64,000 nt of DNA from Salminus brasiliensis (Eukaryota > Chordata > Actinopteri > Characiformes > Bryconidae). This document shows, piece after piece, positions 1 through 10,366 of this stretch. Position numbers and translations under genes: made by a program. Location: positions 91,385,007 to 91,449,006 of the forward strand of contig NC_132878.1 in NCBI RefSeq assembly GCF_030463535.1. Reading direction: 5' to 3'. Under the pieces are notes generated by a model. It was not told the origin of the DNA. It did not search any database and saw nothing but the letters and a program-made list of their open reading frames with translations. The number at the start of each line of letters is the position of its first letter. Position 1 is the stretch's first letter.

Positions 1-784
1 AAAATCAGACCAAAACCTGATTTCCATTCAAATGAAGTAATGAGACTTTTCAATTGTTTAAAGTAACGTTATGGGATTAAGGCAAATAGAGAAATCAAGA
101 AAGGGTGACCATAATGGCGTTGATTCTGCCCACCATTGATAAATAGAGAGTTTTCCAAACCTCTATGTTCTCTTTCAGCTGTTGTCCTTCAGCAACTTCA
201 AATCAAATTTTTTACAAAGGGGCATCAATTTGCTTTTTGCCCCAGTTTATTTTGAAGCCTGAGAAGTAGCCAAAAGTAATAATTAAGTCAAGCAAGCTAC
301 ACTGTGCCTTTAAGAGAATCAAACTCTTTTTTTTCATATGTGTGTATCTGCAAGAGCCCCTCTCACAACAGTCTAGAGGCAGAGAGTGAGTTCTAGTGGT
401 GAGCTCTGACAGCAGCTGTAGCAGCTGTCTTGTTCATTGTGTTAGACTCTGTACACCTCCAGTAACACTGCTACGGAGCTCCATGCAATATTCTTCTTTC
501 ATTTATAAATGGAATGGTAGCAGCCGTGCGACTGAGCATAAAATGGTCTTGTGTGGTAAATTAACCAGCCCTTTGTGTAGCCCAAGTCCTGGTGTCTGTG
601 TGGTATCTTTCACAGGAACAGAGGAATTTCCTCAAAGTTTAAGGTACTTCAAGTGCTACAGAGTCATCGAGGTCCTCGGATTTAATATGAATAAAACCAC
701 ATCATCTACATACAGAGAAATTTGATGTACTGTCTGAACTGTCTGAACATTTTCTGATGGCTGTAGCTAGAGGCTCAGTGGTGC
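1..784. other. Unassigned AT-rich spacer
   Basis: No gene or repeat family is recognised here. The only longish open frame (about 396-725, plus) has no recognisable motif and no convincing splice context, so it is not called. Confidence 0.4.
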
Positions 785-1085
785 AGTGGCAGTGGTGGCT
801 CAGCGGTTAGAGCGCCGGGATATCGATAACAGGGTTGTGGGTTCGATTCCCGGGCTCGGCAAGCTGCCACTGTTGGGCCCTTGAGCAAGGCCCTTTACCC
901 TCTCTGCTCCCCGGGCGCTGGAGTTGGCTGCCCACCGCTCTGGGTGTGTGTGTGTACTCACTGCCCCTAACACGTGTGTGTGTGTGAGTGTGTGTTCACT
1001 ACCAGATGGGTTAAATGCGGAGGACACATTTCGCTGTACAGTCCACACTGTACAGTGACGAATACGTGCACCTTTACCTTTATCC
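785..1085 (+). mobile_element. tRNA-derived SINE, family 1, full-length copy
   Basis: The head has a Pol III A box (TGGCTCAGCGGTTAGAGC) and, about 35 nt later, a B box (GGTTCGATTCC), i.e. a tRNA-like promoter. The body runs through a conserved segment about filling and emptying of CCC/GGG-rich words, a (TG)n tract near 945-1000, and a tail ending in CACCTTTACCTTTATCC. The same order is seen in reverse at 23484-23787, truncated at 25015-25197 and 37561-37780, and forward at 59415-59690, so this is a dispersed family and not a single tRNA gene. The name of the family is not known to me. Confidence 0.85.
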
Positions 1086-1169
1086 AATACAAAGAGAGAA
1101 CAGAAATGGGGAAGGACCACAGCCTTGTCTAGTTCCTCTGTGGAGAGAAAAGGAAAGGGAGATATATTA

Positions 1170-1745
1170 TTATTGGTTATTACTGATGCTGTTGGTTGGG
1201 AATACAGAATTTTTATCCATCTTATAAATATAGGGCCAAATCCAAATTTGTGTTGTACTCACATCATGTACTGTCTCTCTGCTTGTTCGAAAGCTTTCGC
1301 AGCATTTAATGATAGTATCACTGATTCTTCTAATTGTGGACATTTAACAGGTGCCATAGGTTATAATGTACATATTGTCCTGGCGTAAAACCAGTCTGTT
1401 CCGGATGAGTAATAGTTGAAATATATTTCTTTAATCTCTTAGCCACAATTTTGCTAATGAGCTTAGTTTCAATTGGACGTAAAGTCCAAAAATAAATTGG
1501 TCAGTATGATGAGGCCTCCTTTTCGTTGCAACCTTTCTTCAGGATAAAGGTGATATAGGCATAATACAAAGATGATGGAAATTTAGAATTTAACAGCGAA
1601 TGATTAATCAAACATAGGAGAAAAGGACTACATTTCCATCCGAGTCAGGGGCTTTGTTATTTAGAAATTTCTTTAGGGTCTGATTAGGGTCTTCTAATGT
1701 AATTTCCACCTCAATAACTTCTGTTGCTTGCTATTACTGAGTTTG
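1170..1745 (-). mobile_element. L1/Tx1-clade LINE reverse transcriptase fragment (decayed)
   Basis: Read on the minus strand, broken frames give the order typical of an L1-type reverse transcriptase: ITFILKKGCNEKEASSY, then ETKLISKIVAKRLKK, then HPDQTGFTPG, then LNAAKAFEQAE, which resembles the first catalytic Asp block (DAEKAFD) with Asp lost. Stops and frame changes interrupt it, so it is dead. No 3' end or tail is visible next to it. Identification rests on motif recognition. Confidence 0.6.
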
Positions 1746-2234
1746 GGCAGGCTTAAATGATTAAAAGAAACTATCTATTACACTGTATTCCCTGACAGTG
1801 TGGTGAACTCATTAAAATTATTCTATTTGTAAGCAAAACTGCAAAACAGTTCAAACAGCTTAAAACATTCAAGTTCATAGAACGATATTCAAGTTTTAAT
1901 CTCAACAAGCTCAATGTGTTCAAGTAAAGACAATCACTAAACTCATTGTTTTTCATTTAATATTTACGGAGCGTCTGACGCAATGCGCTCCTGCATGCCC
2001 ATTGGTTATAGCCGTCTAATTAGCATACTGGGATTTCTGAAAAAGAAACAGTTAATTTACTCTCTTTCTCTGGATAAGTACATGTTTTTGTTCTAAACAC
2101 TGGCATAATTTGCGGCAAGTGATGTTTTTTTTATTAAGGGGAGCTATTTTGAAGTGCGCGCACGTTTTTTGAACTCCATCTCGCGCGCCTCGTTAACAGC
2201 ACCTGGAGGGAGAGAGAGCGAGCGCTGCTGACCT

Positions 2235-2485
2235 GCTGAACTCTCATAGATTCAAGAGTTTTATTGTCAAATGCACAGCAGAAACAGACAGTTACGCTGT
2301 ACAATGAAATTCTTACTTTGCTGTCCCTCCATTCACCAATAGATAAAGATAACAAAAAAGAAATTAACAAATAATAATAAAAAATATGTATATACAAAGT
2401 AAATAAAGTATAATAATATAAGTTGAAGTAAAAAAAATTAAAGTAAACTTTCCTTTTTACAATTAAAAAAAAAAAAAAAAAAAAA
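2235..2485 (-). mobile_element. LINE 3' end fragment
   Basis: The segment from about 2247 (TTCAAGAGTTTTATTGTC) to about 2335 (GAAATTCTTACTTTGCTG) is a 3'-UTR type sequence common in fish LINEs. A related sequence in the opposite orientation occurs at about 47565-47640. An A-run lies at about 2465-2485. No coding part is attached. Confidence 0.5.
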
Positions 2486-2489
2486 TGAA

Positions 2490-3140
2490 AATAAAGGTTA
2501 CATGTGCTAATAAAGTTACATGTGCTTGAAGAGCAGCAGCTATAAAGTGCAGGTTGCAAGTAAGAGATGTAAAAGCTAAGCTAGTACCTAACCTAGGTTA
2601 GTTAACTAGCTAGCTAGCCAACGTTAAAGAAGAAAGTTAACTTAAGTTAGGCTAATTAGGTAACGTTATTTTACATCTAAATACCCATAATAGTTGTTAA
2701 TGTCTAAACTTGGTTAAACTATAGTTATTTTCTTGGTACTTTACAGTGTGTTTAAACTTGTATTTCCCATATTCACATTTAGTTTGAGTGAGTTTGATAT
2801 TCCTGCACTGACAACAGAAAATGCAGTGGAATAGAGAGGTTTAGCTAGAGATTGATAGTGGAAAGGCCATGAAAGCAGAGTCTAAACTTTAATTGTTTTT
2901 GCTGTGTGTTCATTTAAAATTGCCTAATGTCGATGTAGTTAGCTTCTGAAATGTTTTGTTATTTTGCATGCTTAAGGATTTAATGATAAGAGCAGATAAC
3001 GTAGATGTAAATGCAATTCATTGGTGCTTTTGATTTTTTTTTATCATTACAAACAAAATCATTATTCTCTGGCATTGACTACTGTGTACACATTGATACA
3101 TTTGTTGCATTGTCAAAGAGATTTGTATTTGTGTGTGCAT
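2490..3140. other. Spacer upstream of the zinc-finger gene
   Basis: No repeat or gene is recognised. It includes a run of GCTAG/CTAGC words near 2606-2620. The CpG-rich patch just before it (about 2152-2230) is the nearest candidate for a promoter of the gene that follows, but nothing in the sequence proves this. Confidence 0.3.
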
Positions 3141-3149
3141 GAACAGGAG

Positions 3150-3198
3150 GGTACACTAAAGATGAACGTGTCCAGCCCCTAAAACATAACTGCATAGG
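3150..3198 (+). other. Candidate 5' UTR exon of the zinc-finger gene
   Basis: A near-perfect splice donor (TAG followed by GTAAGT) ends this segment at 3198. A matching acceptor with a pyrimidine tract (CATTTTGTCAG) ends at 3338, eleven bases before the start ATG at 3349. The implied intron is 140 nt. The 5' limit is a guess because no transcript start is visible. Confidence 0.5.
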
Positions 3199-3348
3199 TA
3201 AGTATAATATGAGTTAATTAAGTGCTAATTTTGTAAAGCAAATTTAGAGCAGAGAGAAATATAACAGAAATTTTAGAAATATAGAGCTCCTACCTCAACA
3301 AGTATTAGCTTTTTGTCACTTGCCTGTCATTTTGTCAGTTGGTTTATA

Positions 3349-5729
3349 ATGGCAGATATGGAGTGGAAATGCAGGTTATGTGATGCCTTCTCTGATACTC
3401 GTGGCAAGTTACTTTGTCATTACCGCTTGCAACATAACCACTATTCAAAAGTCTGTCCTTTGCCATGTCTTTACGACTCGTGTATTTGCACATTTCGGTC
3501 ATTCAATGCACTTAAAATTCATCTTTCAAGGATTCACAAAAACACAAAAGGGACAAGTCAAGGGGGACAAGGAGTGCAAGTGGTGTATACATGTCCCTTG
3601 TGTGGGTTTAAGCAGCCTTTTTCAGAGAAAACACTATTCACTCATTTAAGAGGGCATTTGAGGACCCATGAAATGGTAACATGTCCATATAAGAGCTGTG
3701 CCTATAGTACTAATGTGTACACTTCCTTTAATGCTCACAAAAGCAGAACACATGGAGACTCTAGTAGTGCAGATCTATTTAATCATGTCTCTACTGATGA
3801 AGACTCTGTAGGCCTAAGTGCTGCTGGTTCTTCTGTGGAAAATGTTGACCTGTGTGAGGGGTTGGGACCATCTGAAAATGAAGACACATTAGATGATGAG
3901 GATGATGGTTACCAAACATCCTTGCCTTACAGAGCCAGGAAGTCACTGTGGGTGGTATGGCTGGAAGATTAGCCTAAAATTTAAGATGGGTAACTATCGC
4001 ACCAAGCTGAGCAGGTCTGGATGTGATGAGGTGGCTGTTAACTCTGGTAAGAGGAGCCGAAATAACCCAGAGAGTGAGTCACCCCACTGCAACATCAAAA
4101 GACCTCGTCGAGCAGAGGTGAACTATCTACCAAATTTCCCAAGAGGAGAGGATGCCTCAAGTCTGGAGCGACTAAGAGTGCAAGTGGTAGAAGAAGTATC
4201 AAAGATGGATAAAAATCTACAGATGATAGAGAGACTAATGCAAACTACATATGCATTACGCCGGAAACAAATAATTGCCGACAACCCATCCCAATCTGTC
4301 AAGGACCTTCTGGAAAATTGGTCTGCGCTTCGAATAGAGTCACAGGTAACTTTTTCTTAACTTTCTTGTTACATTTATCCTCATACTGGTATTTGTAGAA
4401 TCAGATTTCTAGAAAATTTTATTGAAAACTTCTTTATTGCAATCTTCTGTACTCCAAGGTTTGTGATGTGATAGGAATTCCAATTTATAAACAAATTTTA
4501 AATGCAGATTGTAATGTACTGTAAAACAACAAATTATACAATTGAACATTAATCTTATTTGTATTTCTATGCCTGAATGTTTAGGTTTGTGCAGAATTTC
4601 ACAGGATCACAAATATCAACTTGCGAAGCAAGTTCTATGCAGAGTTGGACAAACATACACCGAGGTTATTGGCTGTCTACCGGCAGAAGGCTGCACGTAC
4701 TGGCAAGACTGCGGAAGCTCTGAGGAGCATATTTAGTGCTTATGATCTTCTGGTATGAGACCACATTTAGTATTAATTTTAACAAAGATATTGCACAAAT
4801 TTTATGCTTCTTCTGTTTTTTCTTCTGCTTCCCCTGTTTCTTCCTATCCTGCATCTACTGCTGCTTCTGTTGTTTTACTCTTCATTTGTTTCTTCTCATT
4901 CCCTCATCTAATCTAAAGAGTTTCACATCTATTTACAGGAGCAATGTGATGTAAACCACAGACGTACTGCTGCGCTTCGAGCCCTCCCTGTGTTCCTTTG
5001 TGAAGATGACTCTGCTTTTTTCAGGACTTGGAACGTAAGTTACTAAATATGTACAGGGTTAGTCAAAAGTTGCAGGATACCCTTTTATTAAATGGTCACC
5101 ATATATTATTACTGAAATAAATGGCGTCCTTTTATTTCAGTACAAGAAGTATTTTTGCTCTCAACAGTAATTGTTCAATTTTATGTCTTGGGACACTTTG
5201 TGCCACTACTTAACCAAAAATATTAAAAAATCTATAACCCTCATGTTTTACATTTGAAGACATCCCACCAACACCACTGAATCTTGTATGCTTGTTCTGC
5301 TTTGGAAAGAAAGCATAAGTTGGAAGAAAGAAATCAAAGATTGGAATTATTGTTGTATGTGTGTTTACTATTTTGTTTGTTTTTGTTTAATTTATTTTTC
5401 AGACTGAGAAAGAGAGTGAACCGGACATCGCAGACTTGGCAGTTGGTCTTCTCACCATGGTGAATGAAGACCCAAGTTCCCCTGTTCAATTCAGCCCTGC
5501 AAGGATTGCCATTGTGCTGGAAGGTGACATTGTGCTGAATGACCTTTCTTATTTGGCTGATGCTTTTCTCATGTTACTTGGTTTAATGTATGCATTAAAC
5601 ATCTGCTATCCAAAAAAACTGATCCACACCTTCCACTTCATTCAGAAAGTCATTATGGGCTTGGATGACTTTAAACCACTAACACCCAGGCTGCTAAATC
5701 TAAAAAATGATCTGCTAGGGAGGGTGTAA
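3349..5729 (+). CDS. Multi-exon C2H2 zinc-finger protein with SAMD3-like C-terminal domain
   Basis: The first coding block (from 3349) gives MADMEWKCRLC and four C2H2 fingers: C8/C11/H24/H29, C40/C45/H58/H63, C82/C85/H99/H103 and C112/C117/H130/H135. An acidic, Ser-rich linker follows. The second block, open to 4345, contains KMGNYRTKLSRSGC and RRAEVNYLPNFPRGE, hallmarks of the C-terminal part of fish SAMD3-like proteins. It continues in exons 4585-4752, 4939-5034 and 5403-5729. All of these join in phase 0 with GT donors and AG acceptors, and the last ends VIMGLDDFKPLTPR...LGRV then TAA. These downstream exons are undamaged, so the gene looks functional. How the zinc-finger block (frame ends at a stop at 3970-3972) connects to the second block (other frame, open from 3893) is unclear: either a short intron or a frameshift. 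No SAM domain is seen. The function is unknown; zinc fingers suggest nucleic-acid binding. This is a multi-copy family in fish genomes. Confidence 0.75.
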
Positions 5730-6690
5730 TTGGCGAATGATACACTCCCTTTTGATGGGACTTTTGTAGGTTCTGCCTGTTGTAAATTCCTGTTGAAGCA
5801 TCACCTTTCTATGCTCTGTTAGATAAACCTGCTGTTGTGGTAAGTTTTTTTTTTTTTTTTTTTTTTTTTTTCTAGATTGCATTACCACCTCTTTAAATTC
5901 CAAGTTCCAAAAATTGTTCTGTTGGAGAGTCACAAATATGTTCAGAAAATATGCCAGTTTTTTTTTTTATTATTGTTGCCATGGTACAGGCCATTGTACA
6001 CAGAATTGTTACTGCACAGGTACACATTACTAAGCATTAAGGGCTTAACTAAACATGCTTAACATATTTTGTTTAATACTATATTTTATTTTATTGTATT
6101 TTATGGAATATTTTTTCAGTTTATTGTATGCAGAGCAGCCCTATTAATACATGGCTAGGCCTGTCACGATTGCTGTAATGTATTGTACTATATACTGGCC
6201 CAAAGATTATTGCAATAGTAAAATAATAAGTTATTTTAAGGCAAATGTATGTGACAGATATAATGATAATATAATGGCATGATAATGCAATTAAACCCTT
6301 TTAAAGAGCAATGTACTTTTAATAATTATTAATATTAAGAATTTGTGAGTGGAATATAAGTAAATACTCATTATGCACAAGTTAAGCAAATAAAATGAAA
6401 CCAAAAAAGCTGACATACTTGCTCCTCATTTGCTTTATTCATTAAACCCATTGTACCATTAGTCAATGTGATTATTGTGACAAGCCTATGCAAAGCCATA
6501 ATTTTTTTTTTTTTTTTTTGGTTTAAATGGTGTAATGTGTTTTGACTTCAGCAAAGTTTTATTGTACCTCAGAATGGGTTTTATATATTTGTTGAAATGA
6601 GTGGTTTATGACTTGCATCCTGGTTACTGATTTGCTAAAATAAAATGTTAATTTTAGCAGATTAACGTTTCCTTGTTTTATATTTATTTT
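5730..6690. other. 3' flank of the zinc-finger gene
   Basis: It is AT-rich with T-runs at about 5848-5870, 5960-5970 and 6502-6520. AATAAA motifs occur on the plus strand, for example near 6640, and could serve as the polyadenylation signal. No other feature is recognised. Confidence 0.35.
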
Positions 6691-7170
6691 TTGTGAAGGT
6701 ATTTTGAGTTAAGTTAACTCAATTACTTTGTGGTAATTAGTTTCCTCAAATGTTTTAAGTAAAGTATTAGTCAAGTATGAGTATTTTCTAGTTGAAATGT
6801 TTGAGTAAATGAAAAGTGTGTCTGACACAATATTTTTAATTTAAACTTAATACAACTTTTTGAGTATTCCAAACTATTACAGTATACATTTTTTGAGTTC
6901 ATTAAAAGTAGTTTAGTATAGTTAAGAAAACATTTAAATATTAAGTACAACATATACAGTTATTTTAAGTAAAGTTAGACTGAATTTAAATAGTTCTAAA
7001 AATGTAATAATATTGAGTACAAGATAATAAGGTTTATAAATTTCAGTGCACATAAAAATGTTATATTCTTTGCACTTAAAATAATAGAGTTTGTCTACTT
7101 AAATAGTTTGTGGTAATCAGTTTCCTCAAAAAATTTGAGTTAACTGAACTTATTCGGGTTTACAGTGTAC
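6690..7170. mobile_element. Probable MITE with AGTTAACT-type ends
   Basis: The left part has GAGTTAAGTTAACTCAA at about 6705-6722. The right part has TTGAGTTAACTGAACTTA at about 7135-7155, followed by GGGTTTACAGTGTA. An internal motif (TTTGTGGTAATTAGTTTCC) is repeated with small changes near 6727 and 7108. Such ends are common in fish non-autonomous DNA elements. The borders are approximate. Confidence 0.4.
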
Positions 7171-7406
7171 TTGAGGTTCAGCTCTGCAGTTGGAAATATG
7201 AGTTCATGTAATAATCTGCAAAAGGCTGATTCATTTTCACTTGATCTGTAATAAAATTGCTGTTGCTTGAATTAATTTTATGTATTTGTCGCCTAGTTTA
7301 AAATGCTTCTGCTTAATTTTGAACATGAGGCTAATAATTTTTTCTGTATTTTTAATTACACTGCATCTTCTCTTCTGGTAGAAACTTCATACAATATAAT
7401 ATACAC

Positions 7407-7625
7407 TCAAATGACCGTTTTAAAGGCTTCCTGTAGAGTTGAATCATCTTCCTCACCTGTATCATTTGTATCAATTGCAAATAAAATGTTTTGGTCCAAT
7501 GTATTGTCCAAATGTATTATCTGCAGCAAGTGAGGAACACTGAAGTTCCAGGATACATGAATGTGTTTGTCATGGTCGTCAACAGCTTGCTTAGTTTCCA
7601 GTACTGTTCACGGTCGCCATCATCT
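7407..7625 (-). pseudogene. Possible gene fragment, unrecognised
   Basis: On the minus strand a frame open for about 65 codons reads ...DDHDKHIHVSWNFSVPHLL, ...HLDNTLDQNILFAIDTND, ...EEDDSTLQEAFKTVI then TGA at 7407. Upstream the reading continues as DREQYWKLS in a neighbouring frame, as if one base had been gained or lost. The amino-acid make-up is protein-like but I do not recognise the family, and there is no start codon. It may be a broken exon of a gene or of a transposon. Confidence 0.25.
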
Positions 7626-7794
7626 CTTGAAGATTAGACAGACCTTGACATTAAGATAAATTTATGATCAACTTTCTCACTTGGTTGCTAACCTGCTGCA
7701 GGTTAAATAGGTATAAATATGTAAATATTTTGGTTTCTGGACATCACAAAAAAAGCTGTTTTCAGAGAAAAGCTAGAAAAGCTGAAGTTTCCAT

Positions 7795-7900
7795 GATAAG
7801 GGCATTTAATACTAGAATCGTTTCCGAGTGGAGACTAGGCCTGAACTGAAGTAACCTGAGGCCTGGTTCTAAATAAGAGCAGTAACTGTAAGCAGGCAGT
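7795..7900. repeat. Dispersed repeat shared with 15738-15860
   Basis: GATAAGGGCATTTAAT, a GTTTC-GAGTGG motif and CTAGGCCTGAA occur in the same order here and at 15738-15785. Similarity continues through a CTGG-TCTAA-TA motif. The element type is not recognised. Confidence 0.55.
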
Positions 7901-7989
7901 GTGTTTCATCCGCCACCAGCAGGGTGTCTGGCTAGCGCAGTAGGAAATCTGGTGGAGTTTATGTTGTGAACAGCGGAGACATGCATAGG

Positions 7990-8225
7990 CTTTAGTTTGG
8001 TTTCCCTTTTAAACAGTTTAGATTGTCCTTTGTTCGAAAGATGCCACTCACTCCTGGTGTTTCCTTTGTTATTGTTTCCCACCATTTTGTCTGCATTGCT
8101 TTTAAAGGGTTTGTATATTCTGCTGTGGTGGTTCGGTGGTAACGTACTGATCTTTCGTCACCAGGGTCGGGAATACTGTTACAATGTCTGTCAGCCTGCT
8201 CCTTGTTACACTGTAGAACTAATTT
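7990..8225. repeat. Dispersed repeat, possible gypsy LTR remnant
   Basis: Words such as CTCCTGGTGTTTCCTTTGTT, CCACCATTTTGTCTGCATTG and GCTGTGGTGGTTCGGTGGTAA recur, diverged, in reverse orientation at 27640-27840. In both places a gypsy pol fragment lies next to it, and the repeat's orientation relative to pol is the same. It could be an LTR; it also has a weak tRNA-like word (GGTGGTTCGGTGGTAA), so a SINE is the alternative. Confidence 0.35.
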
Positions 8226-8289
8226 GATTCTCTGATGTGTCTGCTCCCACACTTGTTCACTGCGACTCGTCCATGTGTTGACCACAGGT

Positions 8290-9475
8290 ACGTCCGAGGA
8301 AATCCCAGTCCAAGGAGCCAGGGGAGGCTGATAACCGAGACAACATTGGAAGTCCTGTGGCTGAGTTTGTCAGAATTTTGAGCACAGGGCATATGACCCA
8401 GTCATTTGGGTCATAAAGGGTTATCAGGAAAAAAAACCCCCAAAATATTTACCTGAATCCAGATCTATTCTTTCACCATGACCGTTGGACTGTGGATGAT
8501 ACCCTGAGGTGAGGTTAATGGGCCCAGGTAATAAGTTGAGTATGAAAATCGCTAGGGATGTAAGTTCTATCTGGTGGGCATTGGCTGGGAATGACCGTAT
8601 TACATAATGCTGGATTGATGGCATCATCACTTCCATTGGATTGATGAGATTATGACTTCGGGTGCCAAAATTTGTGTGACTTGTTTGGCCTCAATCTGGC
8701 ATCTGCCGTAGTGTTTCTGGAGCCCGGACGATTTGTAATGGTGAAATGGAAACTCAAGACAAAAAGAGACCACCGGTCTTGATGGGCACTTAGGTGGCTC
8801 TCTGATACTCTGGGATAGTATTGCTCTGACACTTGTTTCTGAGGCATCAACCTCCACTTCAATGGTGAGTAAGTAAATTAAAATATAATCTAAATAAGCT
8901 ATAGAAAACTTACCCAACTCATTGATATACACCTGAAAAAGAGAGGGGACGGCAGAGAGCCCATTCATCTCCCTTTTTAATTCATACTAAATTGTATGCA
9001 CTGAAGAGATCGAGCTTTGTGAAAAACTGAACCCAATTTTGCTGTTCCAGGGCTACTGGTTCTAGAGGCAGAGGGTACAGATAAGGTTTAGTAATTGCAT
9101 TATGGGCTCGAGAATCAATACTCACAAACCTCCATCCTTCCTTTTAACTAAGAAGAAACTTGAGGCAATGAGAAAAGTGACAGGTCTAATAAAGCCTTGT
9201 TCTGGAACCTCTTGAATATAGGTATCCATAGCTCTTTCTTCTTTGTGTCAGTGGGTAAATGTGAGCTTTAGGTAATGTGGGGTTCTCAATTAAGTCTACT
9301 GCATCTCTATTAGGGGGCAACTTCATAGCATTCTGTTCACCAAATACTTCCTTTAAATCACAGGATTCAGCTGGAATCTGAACGTCAGCAGGGGCGTCCA
9401 GACTTATAGATGTGAACATTACAGATAACTTAGGAGTTATTTCCCTCTGCTCCTGAATCACAAAACAACTTAGAC
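8290..9475 (-). mobile_element. Ty3/gypsy LTR retrotransposon pol, decayed
   Basis: On the minus strand, pieces of pol lie in the expected order. A reverse transcriptase active-site remnant (AYLDYILIY, in place of the usual YxDD box) sits near 8880-8930. An RNase H-type tail with ...HQDRWSLFVLSFHFTI.. and RPGSRNTTADA is at about 8690-8800. The integrase motif TSGYHPQSNGHGER is at about 8470-8515. Frames are broken repeatedly and the YxDD box is mutated, so it is inactive. The region up to 9475 is only weakly assignable. Confidence 0.65.
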
Positions 9476-9699
9476 TGGCAGAAAAGAGTAGCAGGTAACA
9501 AGAAAGACAGGGAATATTGCTCAGTCGATTGCCAAAAGCCTAGGCTAATCAGAAGCAAAACAGGTGGTATAGATCAGAACTCAGGTGGCCTAGAGCGTAG
9601 ATGGCTGGTTGTAGTCACATGATGACTCAGTGTCTCCCAGAGGACTCTGGGAACTGGAGTCAATTTCTCCTTAGGTAAATGTATTCTATACACCTCTAA

Positions 9700-9790
9700 A
9701 ACTACTAAGTAGTTAGAGCTCTGGGCTATTGGTGACAGAGGTGTGGGTTCGATAACCGGGCTTGGCAAGCTGCCTGAGGCGGTGGCACGT
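9700..9790 (+). mobile_element. Decayed SINE family 1 head
   Basis: TAGTTAGAGCTCTGGGCTA, GGTTCGATAACCGGGCTTGG and CAAGCTGCC match the tRNA-like head of the SINE at 785-1085 with several changes, including a mutated B box. It leads directly into the 45-bp minisatellite. Confidence 0.6.
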
Positions 9791-10190
9791 GTGTTCACTG
9801 TCACTGTGTGTGTTTGATCACTAGTGTGAGTGTGTGTGTTCATTGTCACTGTATGTGTTTGATCACTAGTGTGAGTGTGTATGTTCATTGTCACTGTATG
9901 TGTTTGATCACTAGTGTGAGTGTGTGTGTTCATTGTCACTATGTGTGTTTGATCACTAGTGTGAGTGTGTGTGTTCATTGTCACTGTGTGTGTTTGATCA
10001 CTAGTGTGAGTGTGTGTGTTTGATCACTAGTGTGAGTGTGTGTGTTCATTGTCACTGTGTGTGTTTGATCACTAGTGTGAGTGTGTGTGTTCATTGTCAC
10101 TATGTGTGTTTGATCACTAGTGTGAGTATGTGTGTTCATTGTCACTGTGTGTGTTTGATCACTAGTGTGAGTGTGTGTGTTCACTTCATG
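9790..10190. repeat. 45-bp minisatellite
   Basis: The anchor word GATCACTAGTGTGAG recurs at 9816, 9861, 9906, 9951, 9996, 10022, 10067, 10112 and 10157. The period is exactly 45 bp except for one 26-bp unit. Units differ at one or two sites (GTGTGT versus GTATGT, CACTGT versus CACTAT). Because 45 is divisible by three, long open frames arise on both strands; they are artefacts. A single, unamplified equivalent of the unit sits in reverse at about 37605-37650. Confidence 0.95.
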
Positions 10191-10199
10191 GGTGGCTTC

Positions 10200-10333
10200 A
10201 TGGGCAGAGACCAAATTCCATCATGGTACAAGAACATGGTAGTCTTGTCCTGGGTCTTAAAGAGGATCATTTCTGTAAATGTGAATGGATGTTGTAATAG
10301 ATTGACTCGGATATCATTCCTTACCATGTCTGT

Positions 10334-10366
<33 letters not shown>

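Noticed and set aside
785-860. Functional tRNA gene
   Set aside because: A and B boxes are present, but the cloverleaf is incomplete, the sequence continues into a SINE body, and several copies share it.
2134-2559. Phe/Tyr-rich minus-strand frame of 141 codons
   Set aside because: It runs over a poly-A/T tract and a LINE 3' UTR; composition is low-complexity and no family is recognised.
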